Shown: one piece after another, positions 26,459 to 36,912 of the stretch | Layout: each line of letters opens with the position of its first letter | Position numbering within the stretch: the first letter of the stretch is position 1 | Assembly (NCBI GenBank): GCA_002163135.1 | Contig: MAAN01000011.1 | Span: forward strand, 1-64,000 | Direction of reading: 5' to 3' | DNA: 64,000 nucleotides | Origin: Alphaproteobacteria bacterium 46_93_T64 | GTDB lineage: Bacteria; Pseudomonadota; Alphaproteobacteria; Sneathiellales; Sneathiellaceae | Translations under genes and position numbers: made by a program | Notes under the pieces: model-generated | What the model was told of the DNA's origin: nothing | Database searches by the model: none | Seen by the model: only the letters and a program-made list of their open reading frames with translations

Positions 26459-27457
26459 ATGACTTCACTGCCCACAGAAATGACTGCAATTGAAATTAGA
26501 GAATTTGGCGGCCCAGAAAATTTGGTCCCAACGACAAGGCCAGTTCCGAGCCCGGCGATGGATGAAGTGCTGATTAAAGTTAGCGCTGCAGGAATTAACC
26601 GACCAGATGTGTTGCAGCGTATGGGAGCGTATGCTCCGCCTCCAGGAGCATCAGATCTTCCCGGACTTGAAGTTGCCGGTACTATCGTGGCCACAGGCGA
26701 AGGAGTGTCCCGTTTCAAAGTTGGAGATTCAGTTTGCGCGCTTGTTGCGGGTGGTGGTTATGCTGAATATTGTGTCGCGCCAGCTGTCCAGTGTTTGGCG
26801 GTTCCCGACGGCTATGACATGATTAAAGCCGCAGCTGTGCCAGAAACATATTTTACGGTTTGGACAAATGTGTTCGATCGGGGCCGTTTGCAGGGCGGGG
26901 AGACCTTTCTTGTACATGGCGGTGCCAGTGGAATAGGGACAACTGCGATCCAGCTTGCAAAAGCTTTTGGCGCGCGTGTTTTCGCAACAGCATCAACAGA
27001 TGAAAAATGCCGGGAGATTGAGGCATTAGGAGCTGAACGCGGCATTAATTACAAAACAGAGGATTTTGTTGAAGTGGTTAAGAGCCTGACTGATGGACAG
27101 GGTGTTGATCTTATTTTGGACATGGTTGGTGGTGATTATATTCAGAGAGATATTTCTGCTTTGGCTGTAGAAGGAAGGCTTGTCTTTATCGCATTCTTGG
27201 GCGGGGCGAAGGCAGAAGTGAATTTTGCACCCGTTATGTTGAAAAGGCTAACGATAACCGGTTCAACATTACGTCCACAATCTATTCAGGCTAAATCTGA
27301 AATCGCGCAGAAACTGGAAGAAAAAGTATGGCCGTTGCTTAATGCTGGGACTGTGAAACCCATTATTGACAGCGTATTTGACCTTACCGATGCAGCAAAA
27401 GCTCACGAGAGGATTGATGATTCCTCTCATATTGGAAAGATTGTTCTGAAGGTCTAA
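26459..27457 (+). CDS. NAD(P)H-quinone oxidoreductase, PIG3/QOR family
   Basis: A zinc-free medium-chain reductase of 332 residues that uses NADPH to reduce quinones or enones. It has the GroES-like N-terminal domain (VLIKVSAAGINRPDVLQRMG, PPGASDLPGLEVAGTIVATG) and the Rossmann domain (LVHGGASGIGTTAIQLAKAFG), then VDLILDMVGGDY and a C-terminal TLRPQS that fits the PIG3 subgroup. Start at ATG 26459 is supported by GGAG six bases upstream; the in-frame TTG at 26447 is not needed. The next gene is the DUF1013 regulator. Confidence 0.9.
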   Translation: MTSLPTEMTAIEIREFGGPENLVPTTRPVPSPAMDEVLIKVSAAGINRPDVLQRMGAYAPPPGASDLPGLEVAGTIVATGEGVSRFKVGDSVCALVAGGGYAEYCVAPAVQCLAVPDGYDMIKAAAVPETYFTVWTNVFDRGRLQGGETFLVHGGASGIGTTAIQLAKAFGARVFATASTDEKCREIEALGAERGINYKTEDFVEVVKSLTDGQGVDLILDMVGGDYIQRDISALAVEGRLVFIAFLGGAKAEVNFAPVMLKRLTITGSTLRPQSIQAKSEIAQKLEEKVWPLLNAGTVKPIIDSVFDLTDAAKAHERIDDSSHIGKIVLKV

Positions 27458-27574
27458 TCTGAGTGCAGCATATATTGTGCTTTACTGCCTAGACTTTAGA
27501 GGCTTTTTCAGCCATATATGCTGTTAAGAAGTGTTAGGACGATCGCAGATGCGATGGTCAATTAAGGAGAGATT

Positions 27575-28339
27575 ATGTCAACGCCTTTGATGCCAAAAGC
27601 GACAGCAGTCTGGCTTATTGATAATACGACGTTGTCCTTTGGACAAGTAGGAGCGTTTTGCGGGCTTCATTCCCTTGAAGTGCAGGGAATTGCGGACGGC
27701 GAAGTAGCTGTTGGTATTGTTGGGCAGGACCCGATTTCAAACAGACAACTATCTCAGGAAGAGCTGGATCGTTGTCAGGCTGACCCTAAGGCACGTTTGC
27801 AATTAAGTAAGCCTGTTGCCGATGTTCCTCAACCACGTCGTCGTGGAGGTCGGTATACGCCTGTTTCAAGACGCGGTGATCGCCCTGATGCAATCTCGTG
27901 GTTGATTAAGTTCCATCCCGAATTGTCGGATGCTCAAATTGGTAAACTTGTCGGTACGACAAAGACTACAATTACGGCTGTTCGTGAGAAAACGCACTGG
28001 AACGCTCAAACGATTAAACCGCGGGATCCGGTTAGCCTAGGAATCTGCACGCAGATGGAGCTGGACGAGTTCGTGAAGAAGTCAGCTCATTTGCGCAATG
28101 ACGAGAATACAGACAAGCTCATAGAAGAAGTAGCTGCTGCGGTTGCCGCAGATGCTGCAGCTGTTCCATTAACGGCTTATGAGCGAAAGAAACAGGAATT
28201 TCAAAAAGAAGAAATTTATGATCATCGCGCTGAAGCAGAAGCTGTGTTTGGGAAATCAAATAAAGTTGCCGACGAGAAGAAAAGCAGAGCGGAAGCGGTC
28301 AAGAATTTTCAAGATCTGTTTAAGTCAAACGACGAGTAA
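27575..28339 (+). CDS. trcR: DUF1013 cell-cycle transcriptional regulator (TrcR family)
   Basis: A 254-residue protein whose first 200 residues match DUF1013: MPKATAVWLIDNTTLSF, QVGAFCGLHSLEVQGIADG, RRGGRYTPVSRRGDRPDA, AISWLIKFHPELSDAQIGKL, and GTTKTTITAVREKTHWN, the last region having helix-turn-helix character. DUF1013 proteins are named TrcR and placed in the alphaproteobacterial cell-cycle circuit. The C-terminal 70 residues are charged and Ala-rich, probably helical. GGAG lies seven bases before the ATG and a strong terminator follows. Confidence 0.87.
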   Translation: MSTPLMPKATAVWLIDNTTLSFGQVGAFCGLHSLEVQGIADGEVAVGIVGQDPISNRQLSQEELDRCQADPKARLQLSKPVADVPQPRRRGGRYTPVSRRGDRPDAISWLIKFHPELSDAQIGKLVGTTKTTITAVREKTHWNAQTIKPRDPVSLGICTQMELDEFVKKSAHLRNDENTDKLIEEVAAAVAADAAAVPLTAYERKKQEFQKEEIYDHRAEAEAVFGKSNKVADEKKSRAEAVKNFQDLFKSNDE

Positions 28340-28366
28340 AGATCTTGAGTTAATTTGATTTAAAAG

Positions 28367-28398
28367 AAAGCCGTGCTTAATTGTCACGGCTTTTTTTT
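28367..28398 (+). terminator. Intrinsic terminator after the DUF1013 gene
   Basis: AAAGCCGTG (28367-28375) pairs with CACGGCTTT (28385-28393) and eight T residues follow. It starts 28 bases after the stop codon. Confidence 0.9.
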
Positions 28399-28493
28399 GT
28401 CCGTAAAGTCGAAATAGCGCAAAACCAGGTGCATTCGGTGCCGAAGTATTACTATGCTAACAGGATAATTGCTGATTAAGGGGAACATGTTAC

Positions 28494-30395
28494 ATGGCCA
28501 CATATGAAGAAGATTACGCACGCTCTTTAAACGATCCAGAAGGATTTTGGGCAGACGCTGCGAAAGATATTTCATGGTTTAAGACGTGGGATCGTGTTTT
28601 AGATAACGACAATAGTCCTTTCACTAAATGGTTCGCTGGGGCGGAACTCAATACCTGTTATAACTGCTTGGATCGTCATGTAGAGGCTGGTCGCGGATCA
28701 CAGGATGCGCTGATCTATGATAGCCCAATGACCGGTAAAGTCGAAAAATATACCTACAGTGCTCTAACTGAAATCGTGGCGCGTTTCGCTGGTGGTATGC
28801 AAAAGCTAGGCATTAAAAAAGGCGACCGTGTCATTATTTATATGCCGATGGTTCCAGAAGCGGCAATCGCGATGCTTGCTTGCGCGCGTATTGGGGCTAT
28901 TCACTCGGTAGTTTTTGGTGGTTTTGCAGCAAATGAATTAGCGACAAGAATTGATGACGCTAAACCAGTTGCAATGATTGCCGGATCTTGTGGTCTGGAG
29001 CCCGGACGGGTCGTTGAATATAAACCGCTTTTGGATGAAGCAATCAGACTGTCGACCCACAAGCCCAAACATTGTGTCATTCTGCAGCGGCCTGAAATCA
29101 CTGCGAGCATGGTCGATGGGCGTGATGTTGACTGGCAAGTGCTAGCATCAAACGAAGAACTGGCGGAATGCACTCCTGTTGCCGCAACTGATCCGCTTTA
29201 TGTCTTGTATACATCTGGGACAACGGGTGTGCCAAAGGGCGTAGTTCGTGACAATGGTGGTCATGCTGTTGCATTAAAATGGTCAATGAAGAATATCTAT
29301 AATGTTGATCCCGGAGATATTTTTTGGGCTGCGTCAGATGTTGGCTGGGTTGTCGGGCATTCCTATATTGTCTACGCGCCTTTATTACATGGTGCCACGA
29401 CGATTTTGTTTGAAGGAAAACCGGTGGGAACGCCAGATGCTGGGACTTTCTGGCGCGTTATTCAGGACCATAAAGTTTCGGTTTTGTTTACGGCACCAAC
29501 TGCATTCCGGGCTATAAAACAACAAGATCCAGAAGGAAAATTAATTGCTGATTATGATATCAGTCATTTCAAAGCATTATTTCTAGCAGGCGAGCGTGCC
29601 GATCCAGACACGATTATCTGGGCACAGGATACATTGAAAGTACCTGTTCTTGATCATTGGTGGCAAACAGAATCCGGGTGGCCAATGGGCGCCAACTGCG
29701 CTGGATATGGAATTAAGCCAGTTAAACTTGGTAGTCCGACCCATGCTGTCGCGGGATATGACATTCGCGTTGTTAGTGAAGAAGATCCAAGTATTGAAAT
29801 GCCAAAAGGGAAAATCGGTGTAATTGCAGTCAAGCTGCCATTGCCGCCGGGCACCCTGCCCACACTTTGGGAAAATGATGCCGGTTTTATTACGTCCTAT
29901 ATGGAAGAGATACCCGGTTATTACAAAACAGGAGACGCCGGATTTATTGATGAAGAGAATTATCTATTCATCATGGCGAGAACCGATGACATCATCAACG
30001 TTGCGGGACACCGTCTCTCAACGGGTGGTATGGAGGAAGTTCTAGCTGGTCACAGAGATGTGGCAGAGTGTGCGGTGCTTGGTGCCAAAGATGCTTTGAA
30101 GGGACAGACGCCTCTTGGTTTAGTGGTCTTAAATGCAGGAGTGGATCGCCCGGACGCAGACATTGTTAAAGAACTGGTGTTACTGGTTCGAGAAAAAATT
30201 GGCCCAGTTGCCGCGTTTAAAGAGGCGATAGTCGTAAAACGTCTACCTAAGACAAGATCTGGAAAAATTTTGCGAGGTGTTGTGAGAAAAATTGCGGATG
30301 GAGAACCATTCAAGGCTCCGGCGACCATCGATGACCCCGTGATATTGGATGAAATAACTGAGGCACTGGCTTCTATCGGTTATCCAAAAAGCTAA
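28494..30395 (+). CDS. prpE: Propionyl-CoA synthetase (acetyl-CoA synthetase family)
   Basis: AMP-forming ligase of 633 residues that activates propionate (and often acetate). Signatures: ACS N-terminal domain (FWADAAKDISWFKTW, WFAGAELNTCYNCLDRH), P-loop-like YTSGTTGVPKGVVRDNGG, WAASDVGWVVGHSYI, the A5 WWQTESGWPM, YKTGDAGFIDEENYLF, RTDDIINVAGHRLSTGGMEE, and KTRSGKILRGVVRKI with the A10 lysine that is a target of acetylation. The RDNGGH segment and length match PrpE rather than AcsA. It is a single transcription unit bounded by terminators. Confidence 0.92.
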   Translation: MATYEEDYARSLNDPEGFWADAAKDISWFKTWDRVLDNDNSPFTKWFAGAELNTCYNCLDRHVEAGRGSQDALIYDSPMTGKVEKYTYSALTEIVARFAGGMQKLGIKKGDRVIIYMPMVPEAAIAMLACARIGAIHSVVFGGFAANELATRIDDAKPVAMIAGSCGLEPGRVVEYKPLLDEAIRLSTHKPKHCVILQRPEITASMVDGRDVDWQVLASNEELAECTPVAATDPLYVLYTSGTTGVPKGVVRDNGGHAVALKWSMKNIYNVDPGDIFWAASDVGWVVGHSYIVYAPLLHGATTILFEGKPVGTPDAGTFWRVIQDHKVSVLFTAPTAFRAIKQQDPEGKLIADYDISHFKALFLAGERADPDTIIWAQDTLKVPVLDHWWQTESGWPMGANCAGYGIKPVKLGSPTHAVAGYDIRVVSEEDPSIEMPKGKIGVIAVKLPLPPGTLPTLWENDAGFITSYMEEIPGYYKTGDAGFIDEENYLFIMARTDDIINVAGHRLSTGGMEEVLAGHRDVAECAVLGAKDALKGQTPLGLVVLNAGVDRPDADIVKELVLLVREKIGPVAAFKEAIVVKRLPKTRSGKILRGVVRKIADGEPFKAPATIDDPVILDEITEALASIGYPKS

Positions 30396-30415
30396 TTACA
30401 AAAGACGATAGAAAT

Positions 30416-30440
30416 GGCACCATAAGTTGGTGCCGTTTTT
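30416..30440 (+). terminator. Intrinsic terminator after prpE
   Basis: GGCACC (30416-30421) and GGTGCC (30429-30434) form a 6-bp stem with a 7-base loop, followed by GTTTTT. It lies 21 bases past the prpE stop, between prpE and the convergent GST gene. Confidence 0.75.
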
Positions 30441-30445
30441 CACCT

Positions 30446-31120
30446 CTAATTTAATGGTGAAGATGACTTCATCAGACCTGATAGGTATGAATTCCTGTCT
30501 TTAAGGAATGTCGTAAGCCTTTGTGAATATCCGTTTGGTGTTGCTGTTACCACAGACGCTCTTTTTGAAACAAGAGCCCGCCAAGACTGGATTTTTTCCA
30601 GATCTGTCAATATCCCGAAATCTGCTATTTGGTCGAAGGCGTCAAAATATCTAAAAACAGTCGCCCATACGCCATCAATTAGCTGGAAGCTCTTTCCATC
30701 GAAATAAGGTCCTGAAACTTCTTGTTCAACTTTCGTGAATTTAGCGCGAAGTTGTTTAGTCTTTTCCTTAAACTCAGTTTCTGTTGGGGCACTATAAAAT
30801 CCACCAATGACATTCAGTGTATCTGATGCAAAGGTAATCCAAGCGCGGTGCCTTGCCTTTTGCAACGGGGATGAGGGGTACAGTGAGTTTGGTGTCACTT
30901 CGTCCAGATAGTCAGCAATTACCTGACTTTCAAACAAAACCGCTTCATCTGATATGAGAAGTGGGACTTTACCTAGAGGCGATATATCCGAAAACCATTC
31001 AGGCTTGTTCGCCAGATCAATATAGGTCCGCTTATAGGGGATGTTCTTCTCTGATAAGATAATTGCGGCGCGTTGAACGTAAGGGCATAAGTGGTGGCTA
31101 ATTAACTGAAGTGAAGACAT
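30446..31120 (-). CDS. Glutathione S-transferase family protein
   Basis: A 224-residue GST. The thioredoxin-like domain starts LQLISHHLCPYVQRAAIIL, with a Cys-Pro-Tyr motif like omega-class/lignin-type GSTs, and contains PLGKVPLLI and the glutathione-contacting ESQVIADYLDE; an all-helical C-terminal domain follows. The frame extends upstream to 31237, but the ATG at 31120 has AAGGA eight bases before it and begins the conserved fold. The gene diverges from a MarR regulator, with operator-like repeats between, so it is probably under MarR control. Confidence 0.88.
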   Translation of the reverse strand: MSSLQLISHHLCPYVQRAAIILSEKNIPYKRTYIDLANKPEWFSDISPLGKVPLLISDEAVLFESQVIADYLDEVTPNSLYPSSPLQKARHRAWITFASDTLNVIGGFYSAPTETEFKEKTKQLRAKFTKVEQEVSGPYFDGKSFQLIDGVWATVFRYFDAFDQIADFGILTDLEKIQSWRALVSKRASVVTATPNGYSQRLTTFLKDRNSYLSGLMKSSSPLN

Positions 31121-31136
31121 AAGTATCATCCTTAAA

Positions 31137-31156
31137 ATATATGCAATTGCATGTAT
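31137..31156. promoter_or_regulatory. Palindromic operator-like site 1 (GST/MarR intergenic)
   Basis: A near-perfect palindrome centred at 31146/31147 (TATATGCAATTGCATGTATA; one mismatched pair). It overlaps the expected promoter of the GST gene. The right part, GCAATTGCATGTATATT (31143-31159), recurs with one change 42 bases away. MarR proteins bind such 16-20 base palindromes as dimers. Confidence 0.7.
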
Positions 31157-31172
31157 ATTTAGATCGAAAGCG

Positions 31173-31201
31173 TTGAATGTCAATGCAAATGCATGTATAT
31201 T
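31173..31201 (+). promoter_or_regulatory. Promoter of the marR gene with overlapping operator site 2
   Basis: TTGAAT (31173-31178), a 17-base spacer and TATATT (31196-31201) form a good promoter. The second operator copy, GCAAATGCATGTATATT (31185-31201), covers the spacer and -10 element, which fits autorepression. Transcription would begin about seven bases on, at or next to the ATG at 31208, giving a leaderless message. Confidence 0.6.
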
Positions 31202-31207
31202 GTCAAA

Positions 31208-31651
31208 ATGATAAAACCAAATGATGCGACGGTCCAAGTTTGGACGCGGCTTTTAAGGCTTAATAAAATTGCACTTAAGCGAGTAGAGGGAATTCTTAAG
31301 AAAGAAAAACTCCCTGCTTTGTCGTGGTACGATATATTGTTAGAGCTTGAGCGAGCAGGGGCCGAAGGATTACGACCATATGAGTTGGAAGAGGTAACAT
31401 TGCTTCCTCAATATGGGGTGTCTCGTATTCTGGAGAAAATCGAGAAAGCGGGTTATTTGCAGCGTCTAACTTGCGATGATGACGGACGGGGGCAGTCTGT
31501 TGTCATCACAGACGCTGGACTGAAAATGCGTCAGAAAATGTGGTCCGTTTACAGCGCTGCAATTGAGGAGGTAGTTGGTACAAACCTCAATGAAGCTGAA
31601 GCCGCTACCTTATCAGGACTTCTTAAGGACTTAATATCGAAGCAATCCTGA
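31208..31651 (+). CDS. MarR-family transcriptional regulator
   Basis: A 147-residue winged-helix repressor. The DNA-binding part reads LPALSWYDILLELERAG, GLRPYELEEVTLLPQYGVSR and ILEKIEKAGYLQRLTCDDDG-R-G, with the conserved Asp-Asp-Gly-Arg of the wing, flanked by dimerisation helices. The frame can start at ATG 31193, but that codon lies inside the predicted -10/operator; ATG 31208 is preferred and has no Shine-Dalgarno site. It likely represses itself and the divergent GST gene and responds to a small electrophile or phenolic ligand; the ligand is inference. Confidence 0.9.
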   Translation: MIKPNDATVQVWTRLLRLNKIALKRVEGILKKEKLPALSWYDILLELERAGAEGLRPYELEEVTLLPQYGVSRILEKIEKAGYLQRLTCDDDGRGQSVVITDAGLKMRQKMWSVYSAAIEEVVGTNLNEAEAATLSGLLKDLISKQS

Positions 31652-31673
31652 TACTTGCCAGCTAGGATAAATC

Positions 31674-31714
31674 AAAAAATAAAACGACCCCGCAGAAGTT
31701 AATCTGCAGGGTCG
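31674..31714 (-). terminator. Intrinsic terminator after greA
   Basis: On the minus strand a 12-bp stem (CGACCCTGCAGA with TCTGCGGGGTCG, one mismatch; 31714-31685) is followed by TTTTATTTTTT (31684-31674). It starts 25 bases past the greA stop and may also serve the convergent marR gene. Confidence 0.85.
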
Positions 31715-31738
31715 GAAAGTAGTGATTAAGCGATAATA

Positions 31739-32212
31739 TTAGATGAATTTTACGTCCAAGACTTCATAGGCTTTGGAGCCGCCTGGTGTTATAACTTCAA
31801 TGCTGTCACCTTGCTCCTTATTAATAAGAGCACGGGCTAGAGGGGCCGACAAGGAAAGAAGTCCTTGTTCAATGCTACTCTCATCTTCACCAACAATTTG
31901 GTAGGTGGTTTCTTCATCCGTGTCTTCATCAACAAGCAGTACCGTTGCGCCAAACTTAATTTGGTTTCCGGTAATTGCTGCAACATCGATAATCTCGCTG
32001 CGGCCTAGTTTATCTTCAAGTTCGGCAATGCGTCCCTCAATAAGAGACTGCTGTTCTTTAGCTGCAGAATATTCAGCATTCTCAGATAAGTCGCCGTGTT
32101 CACGTGCGGTGGCAATAGCCTGAATAACCGAAGGGCGCGCGTGTCCCTTTAGTTGTCTTAATTCTGCTTCCAGCTTAGCATGGCCACCGGCCGTAATTGG
32201 TAGTCTTTCCAT
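31739..32212 (-). CDS. greA: Transcription elongation factor GreA
   Basis: Rescues backtracked RNA polymerase by stimulating transcript cleavage. The 157-residue protein has the N-terminal coiled coil (GGHAKLEAELRQLKGHARP) with the acidic tip REHGDLSENAEYSAAKEQQ that reaches the active site, and the C-terminal FKBP-like domain (FGATVLLVDEDTDEE, SPLARALINKEQGDSIEV). Length is normal. It follows carB on the same strand by 93 bases, a common alphaproteobacterial neighbourhood. Confidence 0.97.
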   Translation of the reverse strand: MERLPITAGGHAKLEAELRQLKGHARPSVIQAIATAREHGDLSENAEYSAAKEQQSLIEGRIAELEDKLGRSEIIDVAAITGNQIKFGATVLLVDEDTDEETTYQIVGEDESSIEQGLLSLSAPLARALINKEQGDSIEVITPGGSKAYEVLDVKFI

Positions 32213-32305
32213 CGAAATCTCATATTACGTCTGAACGTAATTTCTCATTAGTAATGCCATATAATTAATTAGCATATATAAAATCAAAGTTTAAAGCTCA
32301 AGGAG

Positions 32306-35300
32306 TTAACAATAGGATTGAAGTGGATAGACTTCAAGTGTCCCTGTCCTAATTTTTTCAATTGCCATTGCAGAGGCTCGCGCACCAGCAATAGTCGTTG
32401 AATAGGGTGTCTTCATCACGAGTGCAGTGTGGCGGATGTCATAACTGTCTTTCAGTGCCTGAACGCCTTCCGTCGTGTTGATAACCATCGAAATATCACC
32501 GTTTTTCATCAAATCGACGATATTTGGACGTCCTTCCATCACTTTGTTGACCTTAGAAACATTCAATCCCTCACTTGAAAGATATTCAGCCGTTCCTGAG
32601 GTGGAGACGATTTCGAAACCGAGTTCCAATAGCTTGGCCGCGACATCTTTCACCAGTATTTTGTCTCTATCTTTAACCGAGATAAAGACTTTTCCGCCAG
32701 TCGGCAGGGTAACGCCAGCAGCCAATTGAGCTTTAAGGAATGCAGATGCGAAGTCCTTATCGATGCCCATGACTTCACCTGTTGAACGCATTTCTGGTCC
32801 CAAGATAACATCAACACCGGGGAAGCGATTAAACGGAAACACCGCTTCTTTTACTGTGACGTGGGATTGTTTTCTGTCGACAAGATTAAAAGATGCCAGT
32901 TTTTCGCCAGCCATAATTCTAGCAGCAATTTTTGCGATCGGATAGTTAATGCTCTTGGCAACAAAGGGGACAGTCCGGCTAGCCCGTGGGTTCACTTCCA
33001 GAATGAAAACGGTGTTATCTTTGATGGCAAATTGAACATTCATAAGGCCAATTACGTTGAGCTCGAGTGCAAGCGCATGAGACTGACGACGTATTTCCGC
33101 AATCATGTCTTCCTTCAAAGTGTATGGCGGTAGGGCACAGGCACTATCACCTGAGTGAATGCCAGCTTCCTCAATATGCTCCATAATACCGGCGACAAAC
33201 ACATCCTCGCCGTCGCATAAGCAATCTACATCCACTTCAATCGCGTTTTGGAGATAGCTATCTACCAGTACTGGCGTATCGCCTGAAACTTGAACAGCTT
33301 CGTGCATGTAGCGATCCAACTGTGTTCCATCGCGCACGATTTCCATGGCTCGGCCACCCAGAACATATGAGGGGCGCACTACAACGGGGTAGCCAATTCT
33401 TTCAGCAATTTCGAAGGCATCTTCCACAGAGCGTGCGATGCCATTTTCAGGTTGAAGGAGCTTCAATTTATGAAGCATCTGCTGAAAGCGTTCCCGATCT
33501 TCTGCCAAATCGATAGCATCAGGTGATGTTCCCAAAATCGGAATACCCGCAGCTTCGAGACCTGCGGCGAGTTTCAATGGCGTCTGACCACCAAACTGTA
33601 CGATTACACCGTGAAGTGTACCGTTTGATTGCTCTTTGCGTAACACTGCGAGCGTGTCTTCAACGGTAAGAGGTTCAAAATACAGTCGATTTGCCGTGTC
33701 GTAGTCTGTTGAGACAGTTTCGGGGTTACAGTTGACCATTATGGTTTCGTAGCCAGCCTCTTCGAGGGCATAGGCTGCATGTACACAACAATAGTCAAAT
33801 TCGATCCCTTGACCGATCCGGTTTGGACCTCCACCAAGAATGGCCACTTTTTTCCGATCAGACGGATGCGCTTCGCAAACAGCTGGATCCCATTCATTCC
33901 CTTCGTATGTGGAATAAAGGTAGGGTGTTTTAGATGTGAATTCGCCGGCGCATGTATCAATACGTTTATAGACGGGAAGCACATCAAGGCTCTGGCGAAG
34001 ATCAAATACTTCAGCCGTTGTTTTGCCAGAAATTTCTGCAAGCCGATCGTCAGAGAAGCCCATTTTCTTAAGGGTAAGAAGACCACTCTTCTGGGTAGGA
34101 AGACCTTTTTCGCGAACGGCTTCTTCAAGTTGAACCAGCGTTTCAATCTGCCCGACGAACCAAGGTTCGTATTTACTGGCGGCTTGAATTTCTTCAAGAC
34201 TAAGGCCAGCACGGAAGGCTTGTGCAATGTTCAGCAGGCGATCTGGAGTTGGTTGAGCCAGAATATTTAGGATACCCTGTTTGTCGTCACCGATTTCTTG
34301 TTCATTAAGTCCGGTTAAACCTGTTTCGAGTGAACGGAGAGCCTTTTGCATGGATTCCGCAAAAGTACGGCCAACGGCCATGGCTTCACCAACAGATTTC
34401 ATGGCTGTCCCCAAGGTGGCTTCAGCTCCCGGGAATTTTTCGAAAGTGAAACGAGGGATTTTAGTGACAACATAATCGATTGTAGGCTCGAACGATGCAG
34501 GTGTTACACCTGTAATGTCGTTATCCAATTCGTCGAGTGTGTACCCCACAGCCAGTTTCGCAGCAATTTTAGCAATCGGGAAGCCCGTCGCTTTCGACGC
34601 AAGGGCACTAGAGCGCGATACCCGTGGGTTCATCTCAATGATGATCAAACGACCATTTTCGGGGTTCACGGCAAACTGAACGTTTGATCCACCTGTTTCC
34701 ACGCCAATTTCCCGAAGAACAGCAATGGAAGCGTTTCGCATGACCTGATATTCTTTATCAGTCAATGTGAGGGCAGGGGCAACCGTAATGGAATCGCCTG
34801 TATGGACACCCATTGGGTCCACGTTCTCAATAGAGCAAATAATGATGCAGTTATCCGCTTTGTCACGGACAACTTCCATTTCATACTCTTTCCAGCCAAC
34901 AATGCTTTCTTCAATCAACACCTCTGTTGTTGGAGAAGCGTCGAGGCCTGAAGTCACAATCGTTTCGAATTCTTCGCGATTGTAAGCAATGCCGCCGCCT
35001 GTGCCACCCATTGTGAATGAGGGACGAATAATGCAGGGAAGTTTAACTTTTTCAAGAGAATGCCACGCTTCTTCCATATTGTGCGCAACAGAGCTAAGCG
35101 GCATATCCAGTCCGATTTTCCGCATAGCGTGTCTGAATTTGTCGCGATCTTCCGCTTTTTCAATCGCTTCCTGATCCGCACCAATTAATTGGACGCCTAG
35201 ACGATCTAACGTTCCGCGATCAGCAAGTGCAAGTGCTGTATTCAACGCAGTTTGGCCACCCATAGTTGGTAGCAACGCATCTGGTCTCTCTTTTTCCAGG

Positions 35301-35530
35301 ATTTTTTCGACTACATCGGGCGTAATGGGCTCAATATACGTCGCATCAGCTTGTTCAGGGTCTGTCATAATCGTTGCAGGATTGGAGTTCACCAGAATGA
35401 CCCGGTACCCTTCTTCTTTCAACGCTTTACAGGCTTGTGTTCCTGAGTAGTCAAATTCGCAGGCTTGACCAATAATGATCGGCCCTGCGCCTATGATCAT
35501 AATGGACTTTATATCGGTACGTTTAGGCAT
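32306..35530 (-). CDS. carB: Carbamoyl-phosphate synthase large subunit
   Basis: Synthesises carbamoyl phosphate from bicarbonate, ammonia (channelled from CarA) and two ATP, for arginine and pyrimidines. The 1074-residue protein shows two homologous ATP-grasp halves: [22 protein letters not shown] begins the first (split here: [21 protein letters not shown]), [20 protein letters not shown] the second; an oligomerisation domain lies between (about 400-550), and a C-terminal MGS-like allosteric domain (about 935-1074) ends the protein. Its ATG lies within the last codons of carA (8-base overlap), showing translational coupling. Confidence 0.97.
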   Translation of the reverse strand: MPKRTDIKSIMIIGAGPIIIGQACEFDYSGTQACKALKEEGYRVILVNSNPATIMTDPEQADATYIEPITPDVVEKILEKERPDALLPTMGGQTALNTALALADRGTLDRLGVQLIGADQEAIEKAEDRDKFRHAMRKIGLDMPLSSVAHNMEEAWHSLEKVKLPCIIRPSFTMGGTGGGIAYNREEFETIVTSGLDASPTTEVLIEESIVGWKEYEMEVVRDKADNCIIICSIENVDPMGVHTGDSITVAPALTLTDKEYQVMRNASIAVLREIGVETGGSNVQFAVNPENGRLIIIEMNPRVSRSSALASKATGFPIAKIAAKLAVGYTLDELDNDITGVTPASFEPTIDYVVTKIPRFTFEKFPGAEATLGTAMKSVGEAMAVGRTFAESMQKALRSLETGLTGLNEQEIGDDKQGILNILAQPTPDRLLNIAQAFRAGLSLEEIQAASKYEPWFVGQIETLVQLEEAVREKGLPTQKSGLLTLKKMGFSDDRLAEISGKTTAEVFDLRQSLDVLPVYKRIDTCAGEFTSKTPYLYSTYEGNEWDPAVCEAHPSDRKKVAILGGGPNRIGQGIEFDYCCVHAAYALEEAGYETIMVNCNPETVSTDYDTANRLYFEPLTVEDTLAVLRKEQSNGTLHGVIVQFGGQTPLKLAAGLEAAGIPILGTSPDAIDLAEDRERFQQMLHKLKLLQPENGIARSVEDAFEIAERIGYPVVVRPSYVLGGRAMEIVRDGTQLDRYMHEAVQVSGDTPVLVDSYLQNAIEVDVDCLCDGEDVFVAGIMEHIEEAGIHSGDSACALPPYTLKEDMIAEIRRQSHALALELNVIGLMNVQFAIKDNTVFILEVNPRASRTVPFVAKSINYPIAKIAARIMAGEKLASFNLVDRKQSHVTVKEAVFPFNRFPGVDVILGPEMRSTGEVMGIDKDFASAFLKAQLAAGVTLPTGGKVFISVKDRDKILVKDVAAKLLELGFEIVSTSGTAEYLSSEGLNVSKVNKVMEGRPNIVDLMKNGDISMVINTTEGVQALKDSYDIRHTALVMKTPYSTTIAGARASAMAIEKIRTGTLEVYPLQSYC

Positions 35531-36698
35531 TGGCGTCCACCATATCTACAAAACGTTGAAAAAGGTAATGGCTGTCTTGCGGGCCGGGGCTCGCTTCTGG
35601 ATGATATTGCACAGAGAAAACGGGTTTCCCATCAAGGCTTAAGCCTTCAACTACTCCATCAAACAGCGATTTATGAGTTTCTGTCACGCCGTCCGGCAGG
35701 CTTTCGCGTTTTACAACAAAACCATGATTTTGTGATGTAATCTCGACCTTACCCGTTATCAGGTCTTTAACTGGCTGGTTTGCACCGCGGTGGCCTTGTT
35801 TCATCTTCATGGTTTCAGCGCCAACAGCAATCGCAAGCATCTGATGACCTAGACAAATGCCAAACGTTGGGATACCGCTTTCGATACATTGCTGAATAAC
35901 GGGGACAGCATATACACCCGTTGCAGCTGGATCGCCGGGCCCGTTTGCCAGGAAAATACCATCCGGATTGTGGGACATGATATCTTCAAAGCTGGCGTTT
36001 GCCGGTACAACTGTAATCGAGCAGCCCAAGGATGCAAGGCAACGAAGAATGTTCTTTTTGACACCGTAATCAACGGCGACAATATGCCGTTTAGGCGATT
36101 CAAGTTCGCCAAAACCTGTGGTCATTTCCCATTGGGTTTCATTCCAAGAATAGGCTTCCTTACAGGAAACATCTTTTGCAAGGTCCATGCCTTCAAGACC
36201 TGGCCAGTCTGCAGCGAGCTTTTTTAAAGCGTCTAGATCGAAATTTCCGGAAGGGTCATGTGCAATGACACCGTTTGGTGCGCCAGTTTCGCGGATTAGA
36301 TGTGTCAGCCGTCGCGTATCAACACCCGATATACCGATTAGGTCGCGCGATTTAAGCCAGTCATTCAAATCACCGGCGGCGCGCCAATTGGCAGGGCCAG
36401 TGATATCAGCGCGTATGATCAGGCCATTTGCTGCGATGCCATCGGTTTCGATGTCTTCGTCGTTAAAGCCGACATTTCCGATGTGGGGGAAAGTGAAGGT
36501 AATCATCTGTCCGGCAAAAGAAGGATCAGTTAGACTTTCCTGATAGCCGGTGATGGAAGTATTGAAGCATACTTCACCTGATGTGTTCCCGGTTTTTCCA
36601 ACGCCGAAGCCGTGGAAAACCGTTCCGTCACTTAACACTAGCACTGCGGTCGCTGTCCGTGTGCTGTGCAAATCTGCTGCATTAATTGATTTAGACAT
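35523..36698 (-). CDS. carA: Carbamoyl-phosphate synthase small subunit (glutaminase)
   Basis: Hydrolyses glutamine and supplies ammonia to CarB. The 391-residue protein has the CarA N-terminal domain ([35 protein letters not shown]) and a class I amidotransferase domain with the catalytic Cys in [10 protein letters not shown] and His/Glu in [10 protein letters not shown]. It heads the carAB operon and diverges from yqeY with a 214-base gap holding both promoters. Confidence 0.97.
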   Translation of the reverse strand: MSKSINAADLHSTRTATAVLVLSDGTVFHGFGVGKTGNTSGEVCFNTSITGYQESLTDPSFAGQMITFTFPHIGNVGFNDEDIETDGIAANGLIIRADITGPANWRAAGDLNDWLKSRDLIGISGVDTRRLTHLIRETGAPNGVIAHDPSGNFDLDALKKLAADWPGLEGMDLAKDVSCKEAYSWNETQWEMTTGFGELESPKRHIVAVDYGVKKNILRCLASLGCSITVVPANASFEDIMSHNPDGIFLANGPGDPAATGVYAVPVIQQCIESGIPTFGICLGHQMLAIAVGAETMKMKQGHRGANQPVKDLITGKVEITSQNHGFVVKRESLPDGVTETHKSLFDGVVEGLSLDGKPVFSVQYHPEASPGPQDSHYLFQRFVDMVDANA

Positions 36699-36912
36699 GC
36701 CAATAGGGACCCCTTGCGATAAGCGCTGGGCCGCAATCCTTTTACCGATATAGATATTGACGCGGGAACATAGGGTAAAGATGGCACTTCGTCAAGTTCT
36801 TGATGCTAAAAATTTCCCTTTAATAACAATGACTTATAGGAAAGTTTTGGTTTGCTAAATATGGAGGTCTGGGGTATTATGTTCGCTTTCTTTGGCTACT
36901 ATTTAAGTGATT

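Noticed and set aside
27487-27507. Hairpin GCCT/AGGC with five T residues after the quinone oxidoreductase gene
   Set aside because: Stem of only four base pairs; too weak to call a terminator.
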